A DNA stretch of 64,000 bases from Methanococcoides alaskense (GCF_031454185.1 NZ_JAVDQI010000004.1:132317-196316); one strand, 5' to 3'; counted from the first letter of the stretch, positions 45,551 to 54,739 are shown. Notes: a model not told the origin generated them from the sequence alone. A program made the numbers and translations.

Positions 45551-46936
45551 ATGGCAATCAACCGATATACAAAAATGGCGTATGACAGTGCAGATGACAT
45601 GATCTTTGGTAAATGTAAGCACCCTGTAAAAGCAGGACTTGGACTCGAGATCGGTGCCGGATACACTATACCTGAAGTTAACTATGCACCAAGGCCTGAA
45701 GCCGGTGCATCAAAAGAGAAGCTCGTCAAAGAATACCAGAGGATAACCACAGATATCATGAACCGTATGGTCCAGGTAGGTTTCCCTGCTGTTGTCCTTG
45801 AGACAGAACACGTCGAGCAGATGACCAACAACCCAACATGGGGAGGAGAGGTCGCACACGCACAGAAGACCATCATGGAAGAGTTCCACGATGAATACGG
45901 CATCAAATGCGCATTAAGACACACCCCAGGTGATATCCGTGAAAATCGTGATTTCCTTGATCTTAGAGGTGACAAGTTCAATGTCATGATGGAGTCCTTC
46001 GAAGAAATTGCATCAAATGGAGCTGACATGCTTTCAGTTGAATCAATGGGCGGTAAGGAAGTATTCGATTATGCTATCCTGAGGAACGATGTTCCTGGTA
46101 TGCTCTATGCTATTGGCTGCCTTGGAACCATAGATATGGATTTCATCTGGCAGGAGATCAGCTCTGTTGCAAAGAAGCACGGAGTAGTTTCCGCAGGTGA
46201 CACTGACTGTTCCGAAGCAAACACTGCAATGTTCATTGGTGGCGGTCTTCTTGACAAGAACCTTGCACACACACTTGCTATCATCGCAAGGGCTATCTCT
46301 GCACCAAGATCACTTGCTGCATACGAAGCTGGTGCAGTTGGCCCAGGTAAGGACTGTGGATATGAGAACACCATCATAAAAGCTATCTCCGGTGTACCTA
46401 TCGCACAGGAAGGTAAATCCTCCACATGTGCACACTCGGATGTCATGGGTAACCTTGTCATGCAGTGCTGTGACCTCTGGTCAAATGAATCTGTCGAATA
46501 TCACGCAGAATTCGGTGGTACCTCTGTACAGTGCTGGGGAGAGTCCCTTGCTTATGACTGTGCTTTGATGAACACAGCAACTGCAACAGGGCAGGAAAAG
46601 ACTCTCAGGGACCTCTTTATGCTTTCTGACAAGTACAGGGACCCACAGGGCTATGTTCTTGCATATGACAACGCATACCGCGTGGGTGAAGCTATTGTCA
46701 AGGACGGTAATGACATTTACCTCCGTGCAAAGAACGCTGCACTCAAGTCAGTAGAGATCATGGAAGAAGGAATAGCTGGCAAGCTCGAACTCACTAAGTT
46801 CGAGAAGGGCGCCCTTGCAGACGCAAAAGCTGCACTTGTGGCACTCACAGACGACCAGGATACTTTCATGAGCGATTGCATGACCAAGTACAAGGAAGAA
46901 GTTAAAGTCTTCCTCCCAGAGAACTACGGTCTCTAA
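45551..46936 (+). CDS. mtaB: Methanol:corrinoid methyltransferase MtaB, copy 2
   Basis: This 461-residue MtaB keeps the zinc ligands (Glu in LSVESMGGKEVFD, Cys in SAGDTDCSEANT, Cys in VGPGKDCGYENT) and the C-terminal PENYGL. It begins MAINRYTKMAY, and the ATG is preceded by GAGGTGAG. Codon choice looks strongly adapted compared with copy 1, which together with the separate promoter points to this being the main methanol methyltransferase under some condition. A strong stem lies 33 bp after the stop. Confidence 0.95.
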   Translation: MAINRYTKMAYDSADDMIFGKCKHPVKAGLGLEIGAGYTIPEVNYAPRPEAGASKEKLVKEYQRITTDIMNRMVQVGFPAVVLETEHVEQMTNNPTWGGEVAHAQKTIMEEFHDEYGIKCALRHTPGDIRENRDFLDLRGDKFNVMMESFEEIASNGADMLSVESMGGKEVFDYAILRNDVPGMLYAIGCLGTIDMDFIWQEISSVAKKHGVVSAGDTDCSEANTAMFIGGGLLDKNLAHTLAIIARAISAPRSLAAYEAGAVGPGKDCGYENTIIKAISGVPIAQEGKSSTCAHSDVMGNLVMQCCDLWSNESVEYHAEFGGTSVQCWGESLAYDCALMNTATATGQEKTLRDLFMLSDKYRDPQGYVLAYDNAYRVGEAIVKDGNDIYLRAKNAALKSVEIMEEGIAGKLELTKFEKGALADAKAALVALTDDQDTFMSDCMTKYKEEVKVFLPENYGL

Positions 46937-46969
46937 GCATTTAGCATCGAAGTCTCCAAACGTGGACTG

Positions 46970-46992
46970 TAGCCCCGTATTGCTCGGGGCTA
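46970..46992 (+). terminator. GC-rich hairpin after mtaB copy 2
   Basis: TAGCCCCG (46970-46977) pairs with CGGGGCTA (46985-46992) across a 7-nt loop. There is no T run, so it may protect the mRNA 3' end instead of terminating. The rest of the 319-bp gap holds a TATA-like TTTTATATG near 47178 for the next gene, and no gene. Confidence 0.6.
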
Positions 46993-47255
46993 CTCCCATC
47001 ACCTTGAAAATGTGTATTGCACGATATTTGACATTTGACCTTATAATCACAAACATTTTCTTCTAAAACATAATACGGGAGGTGATATTCAGACATTTAA
47101 AACTCCTTTATCTCCTTTATGTCTTTTTAATATTTATTAATGGGTACATGTTTGCCCCAAATCACATTTAAAAATCATTTTTATATGTTGAGTTGTAATT
47201 TTATTTTATTGTACTTTATAAAATTTATTAATCGAACTAACGGAAGTGATCATAT

Positions 47256-47873
47256 TTGACAAATAATGAAGAGATACCAGAGAACTGTATTTTATGTAAT
47301 CCTTCGGATGGATTTCACATGATCGATAAAACAGCAGACCATGCACCACTCGGATTTGCAGGTCTCGGATTTGCAGCTATAATGCTGGGAATGATGGGTT
47401 CAGGTTTTTTTGCAGACGCTACAATGGTCGTCTCAATGTCGATCTTCCTTGGAGGATTTGCACAAGTATTCGCTGGCATAGAGGGCTGGAAAAAAGGAGA
47501 TGTATTCGGTGCAACTGCTTTTTCAGCATTTGGTCTGTTCTGGTTCTCCTTTGCATTCATCTTGATGTCTTCAGGTATTGCAAGCGGAGTCCTTGGGGCA
47601 GCCAGTGCAATTTCAGTAGGTTACTACCTCTTCATCTGGGGAATTGTTTCCCTTGTGCTGCTGTTTGTAACACTCAAGATCGGTGTTAAGGCGATAACCA
47701 TCGTTTTCATAACTCTTACTCTGACATTTTTCCTTAACGCAGCGGCAAACTTCGGAATGGGCGTTGGCCCACTTGCAGGTTATATGACCCTGTTACTTGG
47801 GATCTCAGCTCTGTACACATCTCTGGCACTTGTAACAAATTCCGTTTTTGGAAAGATGGTAGCTCCACTCTAA
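47256..47873 (+). CDS. AceTr (GPR1/FUN34/SatP) family acetate transporter
   Basis: This 205-residue protein of the acetate/succinate uptake family has six predicted membrane helices. It carries NPSDGFHMIDKTADHAPLGF at the N-terminus (the N-P-x-P/L-like family entry is partly altered: APLGFAGLG), FLGGFAQVFAGIEGWKKGD and FGLFWFSFAF, all family signatures. Methanosarcina has a related AceP for acetate. Here it could bring in acetate for biosynthesis or move another small acid. The TTG start at 47256 is preceded by GGAAGTGAT. It follows mtaCB copy 2 but with its own likely promoter. Confidence 0.88.
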   Translation: MTNNEEIPENCILCNPSDGFHMIDKTADHAPLGFAGLGFAAIMLGMMGSGFFADATMVVSMSIFLGGFAQVFAGIEGWKKGDVFGATAFSAFGLFWFSFAFILMSSGIASGVLGAASAISVGYYLFIWGIVSLVLLFVTLKIGVKAITIVFITLTLTFFLNAAANFGMGVGPLAGYMTLLLGISALYTSLALVTNSVFGKMVAPL

Positions 47874-47982
47874 AGTAAGATTTGGCTAGAATGTCAGCTA
47901 TGTAATATTCAGACCGTGACCGTCCATATGGTCGGTCAATCCCCTCCTTTAAAACGAAAATAAAAAGATCAGGTGGTAACAA

Positions 47983-48831
47983 TTGAGGACCTCTATCAGA
48001 AAGAACGGAACCGGATCTCTTGCTCTTTCCGTCTTCATCGAAATAGCTTTGTTGAGGATATTCGCAGGGAGCTATTCTGATATTCTTGCTGTGCAGGTTA
48101 CGGGATATTTTGCCTTATTTATCGGTATCATTGCCTTAGTTCATCACTTTGTACCGAGTATCATCTCACATTCGACTGACCATGTCCATCCATATGGTTA
48201 CAGAAAATACAGTTCTCTGGTATCGTTGTTCATTGCGATTATCTTTATTCTGGCAAGTCTGTATATCCTCTCTGAAGTTCACTCTACCGTTAATGGAAGT
48301 AACTCTCTATTGCCGGATACTTCCATCTATATCTTGCTTTTAATGTCTGTTATTCTATCAGTAGCTATTCTGAAATATTGCTCTTTGGATGAATTTGATC
48401 AGGCTGGGATATCCCACTCATTTGCACTTAAATTAGATGTTATGTTTTCAGTTTTAATCGCTCTGACCTTGTTCATTCAAGTCAGTCCAACCGTTCTGAT
48501 GTTGGAAACAGTATTGCTAGTTCTCGTACTTATGAAATATTGTGTATCGATCGTTCTCATGTCTTGCAACGTATTATGCGATGCATGCTGTCTTGATGAA
48601 AGCAATGTTCGACGTCTTGTAAGGTCCATTGAAGGAATTGAGAATTGCTATAAAGTGCGAACTCATGGTTCACCGGACGATCTGTTTGTGGATATTCACG
48701 TGAAAGTGGATTCTGATATCTATGTTATGGAAGCACAGAGAATAGTTGAAAGTATTGAAAGAAAACTTAAAAGAACATTTACAGGGATATCGGATGTACT
48801 GGTACACATCGAACCTCCTGAGAGACGATGA
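47983..48831 (+). CDS. CDF-family membrane protein lacking canonical metal ligands
   Basis: This 282-residue protein has the fold of the cation diffusion facilitator family: about six membrane helices, the H-P-Y-G-Y-R-K-Y loop after helix 2 and a C-terminal cytoplasmic domain ending VLVHIEPPERR. By-eye alignment with CDF transporters puts Thr and Ala at the two Asp/His positions of helix 2 (AVQVTGYFALFIG) and Ala at the His of the helix 5 H-x3-D (FALKLDVMFSV); only the last Asp remains. Transport by the usual Zn site is therefore doubtful. Start TTG at 47983, with AGGTGG upstream. It precedes the hydantoinase-like and GTPase genes on the same strand. Confidence 0.78.
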   Translation: MRTSIRKNGTGSLALSVFIEIALLRIFAGSYSDILAVQVTGYFALFIGIIALVHHFVPSIISHSTDHVHPYGYRKYSSLVSLFIAIIFILASLYILSEVHSTVNGSNSLLPDTSIYILLLMSVILSVAILKYCSLDEFDQAGISHSFALKLDVMFSVLIALTLFIQVSPTVLMLETVLLVLVLMKYCVSIVLMSCNVLCDACCLDESNVRRLVRSIEGIENCYKVRTHGSPDDLFVDIHVKVDSDIYVMEAQRIVESIERKLKRTFTGISDVLVHIEPPERR

Positions 48832-48870
48832 AACAATTGAATATAATTTTATTAGGACCATGGTGAAATA

Positions 48871-50787
48871 ATGCAATATAGTCTTGGTATCGATGCAGGT
48901 GGAACCTATACTGATGCAATTCTTATAAGTGATAGTGACAGGTCTGTAGTGATGTCCAACAAGGCATTGACCACCTATCCTGATCATATTGAAGGAATAC
49001 GGAATGCAATTGACGGGATCGATGAAAAATATCTGAAAAATGTAGATGTCATATCGGTTTCAACCACACTTGCAACGAATACTGTCCTGGAAGATACTGG
49101 CTATCCTGTGGGTCTTATTCTCATAGGGGATCATTCTCTCAATAAGAATTTCCCGACAAGTGATATCATCTTTGTAGCAGGAGGTCATGATCACATGGGG
49201 GATGAATTAAAGCCGCTTGATGTTGATGCTATAAAGAATTTCGTCCTTGGTTCAAAGGATAGGGTTTCTGCTTTTGCGGTATCGTCCCATTTCAGTATAA
49301 GGAATCCTGAGCATGAGCTAAAGACAAAACAGCTCATATCAAAGCTTACGGGAATGCCAGTCGTTTGTGGGCACGAGCTAACACAGGATATTGGTGCTTA
49401 CGAAAGAGCAGTTACAGCATACCTTAATGCACAGCTTTTACCTGTCGGTGAGAATTTCATAGAAGCGATGATCTCTGAGATAAAAAGGCGTGATATGGAT
49501 GCAAGATTACTTATGCTCAAATGTGACGGTTCTGTCGTTGGTATCAGGGACGCACTTGAAAGACCTATCGAAACGATATTTTCAGGTCCGGCTGCAAGTC
49601 TTATTGGCGCTTCTTTTCTTTCAGGTCTTGAAAGTTGCGTTGTGATAGATGTCGGCGGTACAAGTACAGATGTATCAATGCTCTCTGAGGGCGTGCCGGA
49701 TATTAGCGAAGCGGGTGCAGTTATTGGAAAATGGCAAACGCGTGTAAAAGCGATCCACATGGAAACATCAGCAATGGGGGGTGACAGCCACATATGGACA
49801 AAAGATAATGATCTGTTCATTGGTCCCAGAAGAGTGGAACCGATCTGTGTTGCAGCAGTCAAATATCCTGGTTTTCCTGAAAAACTTAAGAACATTAAAT
49901 GGATCTCGCGCAAACTGCTGGATGAAAATGTCCAACCTACAAAGTTCTTTGTAAGGACCAGACAGGAACCTATGGAATTAAATGAAAATGAAAATATGAT
50001 ACTATCTGTTATTGGAGATGATCCACTCTCATTTGATGATATTTCAATGATGCTTAAAAAACCACCTTCTCCTTTTGTTTTGAGTTCTCTGATAAGTAAA
50101 AGGCTTGTGCAGGCTATTGGTTTCACTCCTACTGATGTATTGCATGTTTTGGGGGAATATGATCAATGGGATCAAGAAGCTTCAAAACTGGCCGCCGATG
50201 TTCTGGCTAAATTGAACACTATAGGTAAATATGAAATGTGCTCTCTTCTCAAAAAACGCTTTGCGAGGAATATGGCATTCGAGCTGATGTCGTACCTGTT
50301 GCCAGGTGTTGATCCCGAGAGCATCGGTGGGATTGTTGATCGCAAGTTCAAAGCGAGGTTCGATGTAGAGATCCCTGTAGTATTTATTGGAGGTCCGGTG
50401 TCTGCTTATAGGGATGAGGTGAGCTCATTTATCAAAGCGGACATCATAGTTCCTAAATATTCCGATGTGGGGAATGCAGCAGGAGCTTTGTTTGGTAAAG
50501 GGGTCAAACGTCTGGAAATAATGATAAGGCCATTATCTCTTAGCGAGCCTGATAAAGATTTCTTTGTCTATTCACCTGGGGGGAGAGAGAAGTTCAATAC
50601 TTATGTAGAAGCACTTGAATTTGTCAATGAACATGGGAGGGACTTGATATATTCACATATGGCAGAGTGCGGGATCATGGAAAACAAGGTAAGTGTAACA
50701 GTTGCAGAGGAAGTCATCTCACCGGAAGGTTGGCACCATCCTCCGATGGAGACTAAACTTATATTTGTGGGGGTGGGGGTCTTTTAA
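48871..50787 (+). CDS. Hydantoinase A/oxoprolinase-family ASKHA protein
   Basis: This 638-residue protein resembles the HyuA (N-methylhydantoinase A) family. It starts with LGIDAGGTYTDAIL (phosphate-1 motif), has SVSTTLATNTVLE, ALTTYP and the second phosphate motif VIDVGGTSTDVSML, with HMETSAMGGDSH. HyuA enzymes use ATP to open hydantoin or oxoproline rings, but a HyuB partner is not present here. Methanogens carry such HyuA-like genes near methyltransferases; the reaction is unknown, and kinase-like activity or cofactor activation are possible. It is 39 bp after the CDF-like gene and 146 bp before the G3E GTPase gene. Confidence 0.85.
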   Translation: MQYSLGIDAGGTYTDAILISDSDRSVVMSNKALTTYPDHIEGIRNAIDGIDEKYLKNVDVISVSTTLATNTVLEDTGYPVGLILIGDHSLNKNFPTSDIIFVAGGHDHMGDELKPLDVDAIKNFVLGSKDRVSAFAVSSHFSIRNPEHELKTKQLISKLTGMPVVCGHELTQDIGAYERAVTAYLNAQLLPVGENFIEAMISEIKRRDMDARLLMLKCDGSVVGIRDALERPIETIFSGPAASLIGASFLSGLESCVVIDVGGTSTDVSMLSEGVPDISEAGAVIGKWQTRVKAIHMETSAMGGDSHIWTKDNDLFIGPRRVEPICVAAVKYPGFPEKLKNIKWISRKLLDENVQPTKFFVRTRQEPMELNENENMILSVIGDDPLSFDDISMMLKKPPSPFVLSSLISKRLVQAIGFTPTDVLHVLGEYDQWDQEASKLAADVLAKLNTIGKYEMCSLLKKRFARNMAFELMSYLLPGVDPESIGGIVDRKFKARFDVEIPVVFIGGPVSAYRDEVSSFIKADIIVPKYSDVGNAAGALFGKGVKRLEIMIRPLSLSEPDKDFFVYSPGGREKFNTYVEALEFVNEHGRDLIYSHMAECGIMENKVSVTVAEEVISPEGWHHPPMETKLIFVGVGVF

Positions 50788-50933
50788 GCCATGGTATTTG
50801 AAATGTCTGAATATATTAACTCAATATACCTTCAGAATTGCCCGTCAGTAAATTATTGAACATACAAAAAGAAACGAACGTATTGCTTTTTGGATCGGAT
50901 GATGCGTTTATAAAAAAAAGAGGAGCTAATAAA

Positions 50934-52079
50934 ATGTTAACACTTATAGTTGGCGGTTTTCTTGGAAGCGGGAAAACTACCACGATAATCAATACGGGGA
51001 AGTATCTTGTGGACAAGGGGTACAAGGTTGCTATTATTGTCAACGAGATAGGGGAGATCGGGATCGATGGCGACATAATCAAGAAATTCGGTTTCGATAC
51101 AAAAGAGATAACTAACGGATGTATCTGTTGTTCACTCAAGATGGGACTTCGCTCAACTGTGATAACACTTTTTAATTCTTACAATCCAGATGTCCTTATA
51201 ATTGAACCTACCGGAATTGCATTCCCAAATTTGATCAAAAGAGAGATCGAACTGATGGACCTTGGAGAAGGTGCGGAAATCGCACCTCTTGTGACACTTA
51301 TCGATGGTAGTAGATTCAAACACATATTAAAAGAGATGAAGAATTTCTCCACCCGCCAGATAGAGGATGCAGAAATTCTTGCCATCAATAAGATCGACCT
51401 TATGGACAAAATACAAATACCTATTATAGAAGAATCTGTCCAGCAGCTCAATAGAAAAGCAAAGGTAATACGGATATCTGCAAATAATAACGATGAGAAG
51501 TTCTATAGTTTTATGGACATGATATTTCCTGAAGAACTGCTTAATAGGTCTCTTGATCTTAAAGTTCAGGAGACGAAGCCAAAAGAAATGGGGAAAACAT
51601 CCATTGCTCCTGCAAATGGCCTATCCTTTGTCAGCAAGAAAGATATGGAACTCATCAGGGATGAGCAGGAAACAGAAAGCTCAATTGACGCATCAGGTGT
51701 TGCAACCTATGCTGCAGAATATAATATCAAAGGCAACACAGATATCGATAGAGCAACGCTGATCGCTAAGGAGATCATGAAGAACATAAAAGCTGAAGTT
51801 ATGGAACATAGCCCCGAGTTCATTGGTCATATCAAGATGTTCCTTGATTCTAATGCAGATACAGTAAAAATGAATGTAACTGCATACTTCGAAGATCCAC
51901 AATTGGAAGTGATCGAAACAGGAAATAATGATATCCTGAAGTTAAAGATACTTTCAGCGATCTCGAACATGGAAAAAAAAGAACTTGTGAATATTGTAGA
52001 TGCCTTCGCAACAGATGTGTGCAAACGTTATGGAATTGAGATTGAAAAGCTTGGAACGCATCATGAGCACAATCATTGA
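50934..52079 (+). CDS. G3E-family GTPase (CobW-type)
   Basis: This 381-residue P-loop GTPase shows Walker A (GGFLGSGKTTTI, about residues 6-17), the conserved E-x-G-E switch region (NEIGEIGIDG), the metal-binding C-x-C-C (GCICCSLK), ILIIEPTG-like LIIEPTGIA and the base-recognition NKID. The protein ends His-rich (GTHHEHNH). G3E GTPases deliver or chaperone metals (Zn, Ni, Co) or cobalamin-dependent enzymes. ATG 50934 is chosen because AGAGGAG lies just upstream; an earlier in-frame ATG at 50838 would put about 32 unrelated residues before the P loop. Next to corrinoid/zinc methyltransferases, a role in Zn or corrinoid loading is inferred. Confidence 0.85.
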   Translation: MLTLIVGGFLGSGKTTTIINTGKYLVDKGYKVAIIVNEIGEIGIDGDIIKKFGFDTKEITNGCICCSLKMGLRSTVITLFNSYNPDVLIIEPTGIAFPNLIKREIELMDLGEGAEIAPLVTLIDGSRFKHILKEMKNFSTRQIEDAEILAINKIDLMDKIQIPIIEESVQQLNRKAKVIRISANNNDEKFYSFMDMIFPEELLNRSLDLKVQETKPKEMGKTSIAPANGLSFVSKKDMELIRDEQETESSIDASGVATYAAEYNIKGNTDIDRATLIAKEIMKNIKAEVMEHSPEFIGHIKMFLDSNADTVKMNVTAYFEDPQLEVIETGNNDILKLKILSAISNMEKKELVNIVDAFATDVCKRYGIEIEKLGTHHEHNH

Positions 52080-52102
52080 GACGGTTATTTACAATTTCAG
52101 TA

Positions 52103-52144
52103 TGCTCCTAACAAACATTTAGTTTTGGAGCACCTCTTTTTTTG
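52103..52144 (+). terminator. Terminator of the GTPase gene
   Basis: TGCTCC (52103-52108) and GGAGCA (52127-52132) form a 6-bp stem with an 18-nt loop, followed by a T8 run. Confidence 0.7.
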
Positions 52145-52244
52145 TATAATATGCATAGAATTTAGCAAATACATGTAATTTAAAATACAAATAAATGTGA
52201 CAATATTAAGAAAAATCCGATAAATCTTTCCAACAAAATCAAGA

Positions 52245-52364
52245 TTAAAACCGGTGCAATGTAGCCATTGCAAGTTCATAGTCATCTGAAAGGTATGCTT
52301 CCATTAGCTCAAGGTTCCATGTTTCATCATCGACAACAAGTATCTTTGGAAGCAATTCACTCAT
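52245..52364 (-). pseudogene. N-terminal remnant of a response regulator
   Basis: A 39-residue reading frame starts MSELLPKILVVDDETWNLEL and ends LHRF-stop. It matches the first third of a receiver domain (acidic pocket V-D-D-E and the helix ELMEAYLSDDYEL) but lacks the phosphorylated Asp and the rest of the fold. A good ribosome binding site (AGGAG) precedes the ATG, so the start looks like a real gene start. After the TAA, the DNA downstream shows no continuation in any frame. Truncation by deletion is likely. Confidence 0.7.
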
Positions 52365-52516
52365 ATGTTTGACTCCTAAAAAGTAAAGGTATTTCTGATA
52401 CGTTTTTCATCCCTTTGTTTTCCCCTCTTTAATAATTGGCCTAAGGATATCCCATCTTTATATTGTTATCACTTAAATAAACATGTTACTATATTTAATT
52501 GCATATTAAGGTGCTG

Positions 52517-53623
52517 TCAATCCTTGCTTAGAAAGATCGTTAAGCCGAAAAGAATAGCTGTCATGAGAAAAATTGTCTTTATCTCTACACTCTTTGCAAG
52601 TGCTCCGGCCATCAATGGCATCAGTGCAAGTCCTGCATAGATACAGGTATTATAGACACCCATCGCAATCCCCTTCTCTACCTTCATGGAAGCGATTGCA
52701 ATTGGAAGTCCTACAAGCATCAGACCGGAGCCAGTGCCAATGATGAAAAAACCTAATGTCGAGCTATAAATTGTAACGACTATGCCAACGGTTGCTATCA
52801 TTATACCTCTTTTAATGAGCTTTGCATAGCCGGTATCCATATAAGATGCCAGAAGGGATGAGATCATTGTAGATACATAGAGAAGTGAGATCGATATGCC
52901 CAGTTCTGTCTTTGAGAGCGTATCGATCCCATATTCAGGATAGAGGGATACAAGGACACCGCTTGATCCTGCAAGTATAAATGAGATGATCCATATTCCG
53001 CGGGTATCCTTTGAGGTGAAGATATGTGACTTTGAGTATTCCTTTTTACTTACTTTCTTTTGAAGTTCTATTTTTCCTATGGTCCTTGAAGGGACTATAA
53101 AATGGTATACTGCAAAAATAATTGTTAAGAATGTCAAAATAGAAAAAAGAATTATCCCGCTCTTGATATTAGTGTGAACCAAATAACCGGTAACTGCAAC
53201 ACCGGAAGCTAGTCCGGCATTGATGAGAAAGCTGAATTCCCCCATGTAACGTGCTCTTTTTGTATAAAGTGCCAGCCTTGAATATGCTGCAGGGAAGAAT
53301 GCACCACATGCAGCCCCTTCAATGAAGCGTGCTGATACGAATATCATGAAGTTATTCGTAAAGATCATCCACAGCCCTGATATTAATGATAGTAAGAGGC
53401 CAAGACTAACCAATTTCAGAGTATCAGTTCTATCACTTAATATTCCAAATGGAAGCATAGTACTTAATGCTCCGAGGAAGAACGAAGAATATACCAAACT
53501 TGAGGAATTTATGCCGTATATTTGTCCACTGGCAGAAAGTTCTGGCAGTACAGGTATGACAGCATTTGAAAGTCCCATTATGACTAAAGCGGATGAATAT
53601 ATCAAGAACCTGTCATTGTCCAT
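52517..53623 (-). CDS. Major facilitator superfamily transporter
   Basis: This 368-residue MFS protein has about 12 predicted helices. The loop 2-3 signature is in modified form (PFGILSDRTDTLKLV), and helices such as GAACGAFFPAAYSRLAL and SGLMLVGLPIAIASM are typical of the sugar/drug class. The cargo cannot be predicted. It is transcribed alone, towards the regulator remnant and convergent to the methanol island. Confidence 0.85.
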   Translation of the reverse strand: MDNDRFLIYSSALVIMGLSNAVIPVLPELSASGQIYGINSSSLVYSSFFLGALSTMLPFGILSDRTDTLKLVSLGLLLSLISGLWMIFTNNFMIFVSARFIEGAACGAFFPAAYSRLALYTKRARYMGEFSFLINAGLASGVAVTGYLVHTNIKSGIILFSILTFLTIIFAVYHFIVPSRTIGKIELQKKVSKKEYSKSHIFTSKDTRGIWIISFILAGSSGVLVSLYPEYGIDTLSKTELGISISLLYVSTMISSLLASYMDTGYAKLIKRGIMIATVGIVVTIYSSTLGFFIIGTGSGLMLVGLPIAIASMKVEKGIAMGVYNTCIYAGLALMPLMAGALAKSVEIKTIFLMTAILFGLTIFLSKD

Positions 53624-53793
53624 AATAGCTGATAATATTATGGAAGATAGATACGTCTTTGTATCTGTATATGATCACTTTAAACGCTCCTTAAAAGAGC
53701 TTTTTCATAAAGTAGGACAGTTGCAGTAGTGAGCATAAAGTCAGAACGAATGTCTGCATTGGGCATTAATTTCTCATTGAAGCCCAGATCTCG

Positions 53794-54021
53794 TTAGTGG
53801 AGGATCTCATATTTTTGATTGAAAGTATTCTTTTCAACTACAGATACCATTCCTAATCTATCTTTTATGATGTAATCTCCGGCTTTCCCCTGTAATGTAC
53901 CTTTAGGAGTTTTCACACTAAAATCGGCAGTCATTCTTAATGCATGACCGGCCGGTGTTTTCTGCATATCTTCATCGGTTGAAACTGAATTTGTATGCAG
54001 ATCTTTTTTTGATCTACTCAT
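53794..54021 (-). CDS. Small PGDYG-like conserved protein
   Basis: This 75-residue protein centres on GTLQGKAGDYIIKDRLG, which resembles the small PGDYG family of unknown function. It has no signal peptide, no membrane helix and no Cys. The ATG is preceded by AGGAAGGGAT. It is divergent from the shikimate kinase-like gene. Confidence 0.65.
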   Translation of the reverse strand: MSRSKKDLHTNSVSTDEDMQKTPAGHALRMTADFSVKTPKGTLQGKAGDYIIKDRLGMVSVVEKNTFNQKYEILH

Positions 54022-54217
54022 TTTATCCCTTCCTCATAATTATGGGTTTTTCATTGCTTATATACTTGTCCTACATACTTAATTATTTAGAAGTGTGTAT
54101 AATTTTATAGTTATATTTATTTTATTCCTTCCGTCTAACACCTTTATTTTGGGTAATTTCATACTATACTATTTATTCCAGGTTGACAAATGAGGATAGA
54201 AAGAATAAGGAAAAAGC

Positions 54218-54739
54218 ATGAACATTACACTTATTGGCATGTCTGGAGCAGGCAAATCCACTATTGGAAAACAGCTTGCAAAAAAACTTGATCACAAGTT
54301 CATAGATATTGACGATCTAATACGAGGAAAGATCGGTACGGACCTGCAAACATTCATAGATGCTTACGGTGACGATGAGTTCATTGAACTTGAAGAACAG
54401 ATCGTTATTGGACTTCATGCATTGGATAACTATGTTATTGCAACCGGCGGTAGTATAGTCTACTCGGAAAAATCGATAAAACATCTAAAAGAAATTTCTA
54501 CGATAGTTTATCTGGATGTGTCTTTTAGTCAGATAGCCAGGCGTATCTCCCCTTCCAAAAGAGGACTTGTTGGCTTTAAGGACAAGGGGCTAAAAGATCT
54601 GTATCATGAGCGAAAAAAGTTATACGAACGTTATTTAGACGTTCGGATAAAAATAAAGAAAGGGGAGAAAAAAGGAGATATTATAGACCGCATCATCGTT
54701 TCATGTTCTCATGACGGTTCTACTTCTGGAAGTGTCTGA
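54218..54739 (+). CDS. P-loop shikimate kinase-family protein
   Basis: This 173-residue P-loop kinase has Walker A (IGMSGAGKSTIG, about residues 5-16), the substrate Asp region (FIDIDDLI), the G-G-S (VIATGGSIV) equivalent to the shikimate-binding GGG and the R-x-x-L-Y motif (HERKKLYERYLD). That is the bacterial AroK fold. Most methanogens phosphorylate shikimate with an unrelated GHMP-family kinase, so this copy may act on a different substrate or be a transferred extra gene. The lid (RISPSKRGLVGF) is present but unusual. ATG 54218 follows AAGGAAAAAG. Confidence 0.78.
   Translation: MNITLIGMSGAGKSTIGKQLAKKLDHKFIDIDDLIRGKIGTDLQTFIDAYGDDEFIELEEQIVIGLHALDNYVIATGGSIVYSEKSIKHLKEISTIVYLDVSFSQIARRISPSKRGLVGFKDKGLKDLYHERKKLYERYLDVRIKIKKGEKKGDIIDRIIVSCSHDGSTSGSV

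Noticed and set aside
47078..47120. A perfect GGAGGTGAT ribosome site near 47080 upstream of the acetate transporter gene.
   Set aside because: No ATG, GTG or TTG lies at a suitable distance and the frame after it is short; left unexplained.
47917..47936. GACCG/CGGTC hairpin before the CDF-like gene as a riboswitch.
   Set aside because: It is small, with an inner mismatch, and no known riboswitch consensus is visible.
52097..52244. A 62-codon minus-strand frame after the GTPase gene.
   Set aside because: It covers the terminator hairpin and the end of the regulator remnant in another frame and has no ribosome site.
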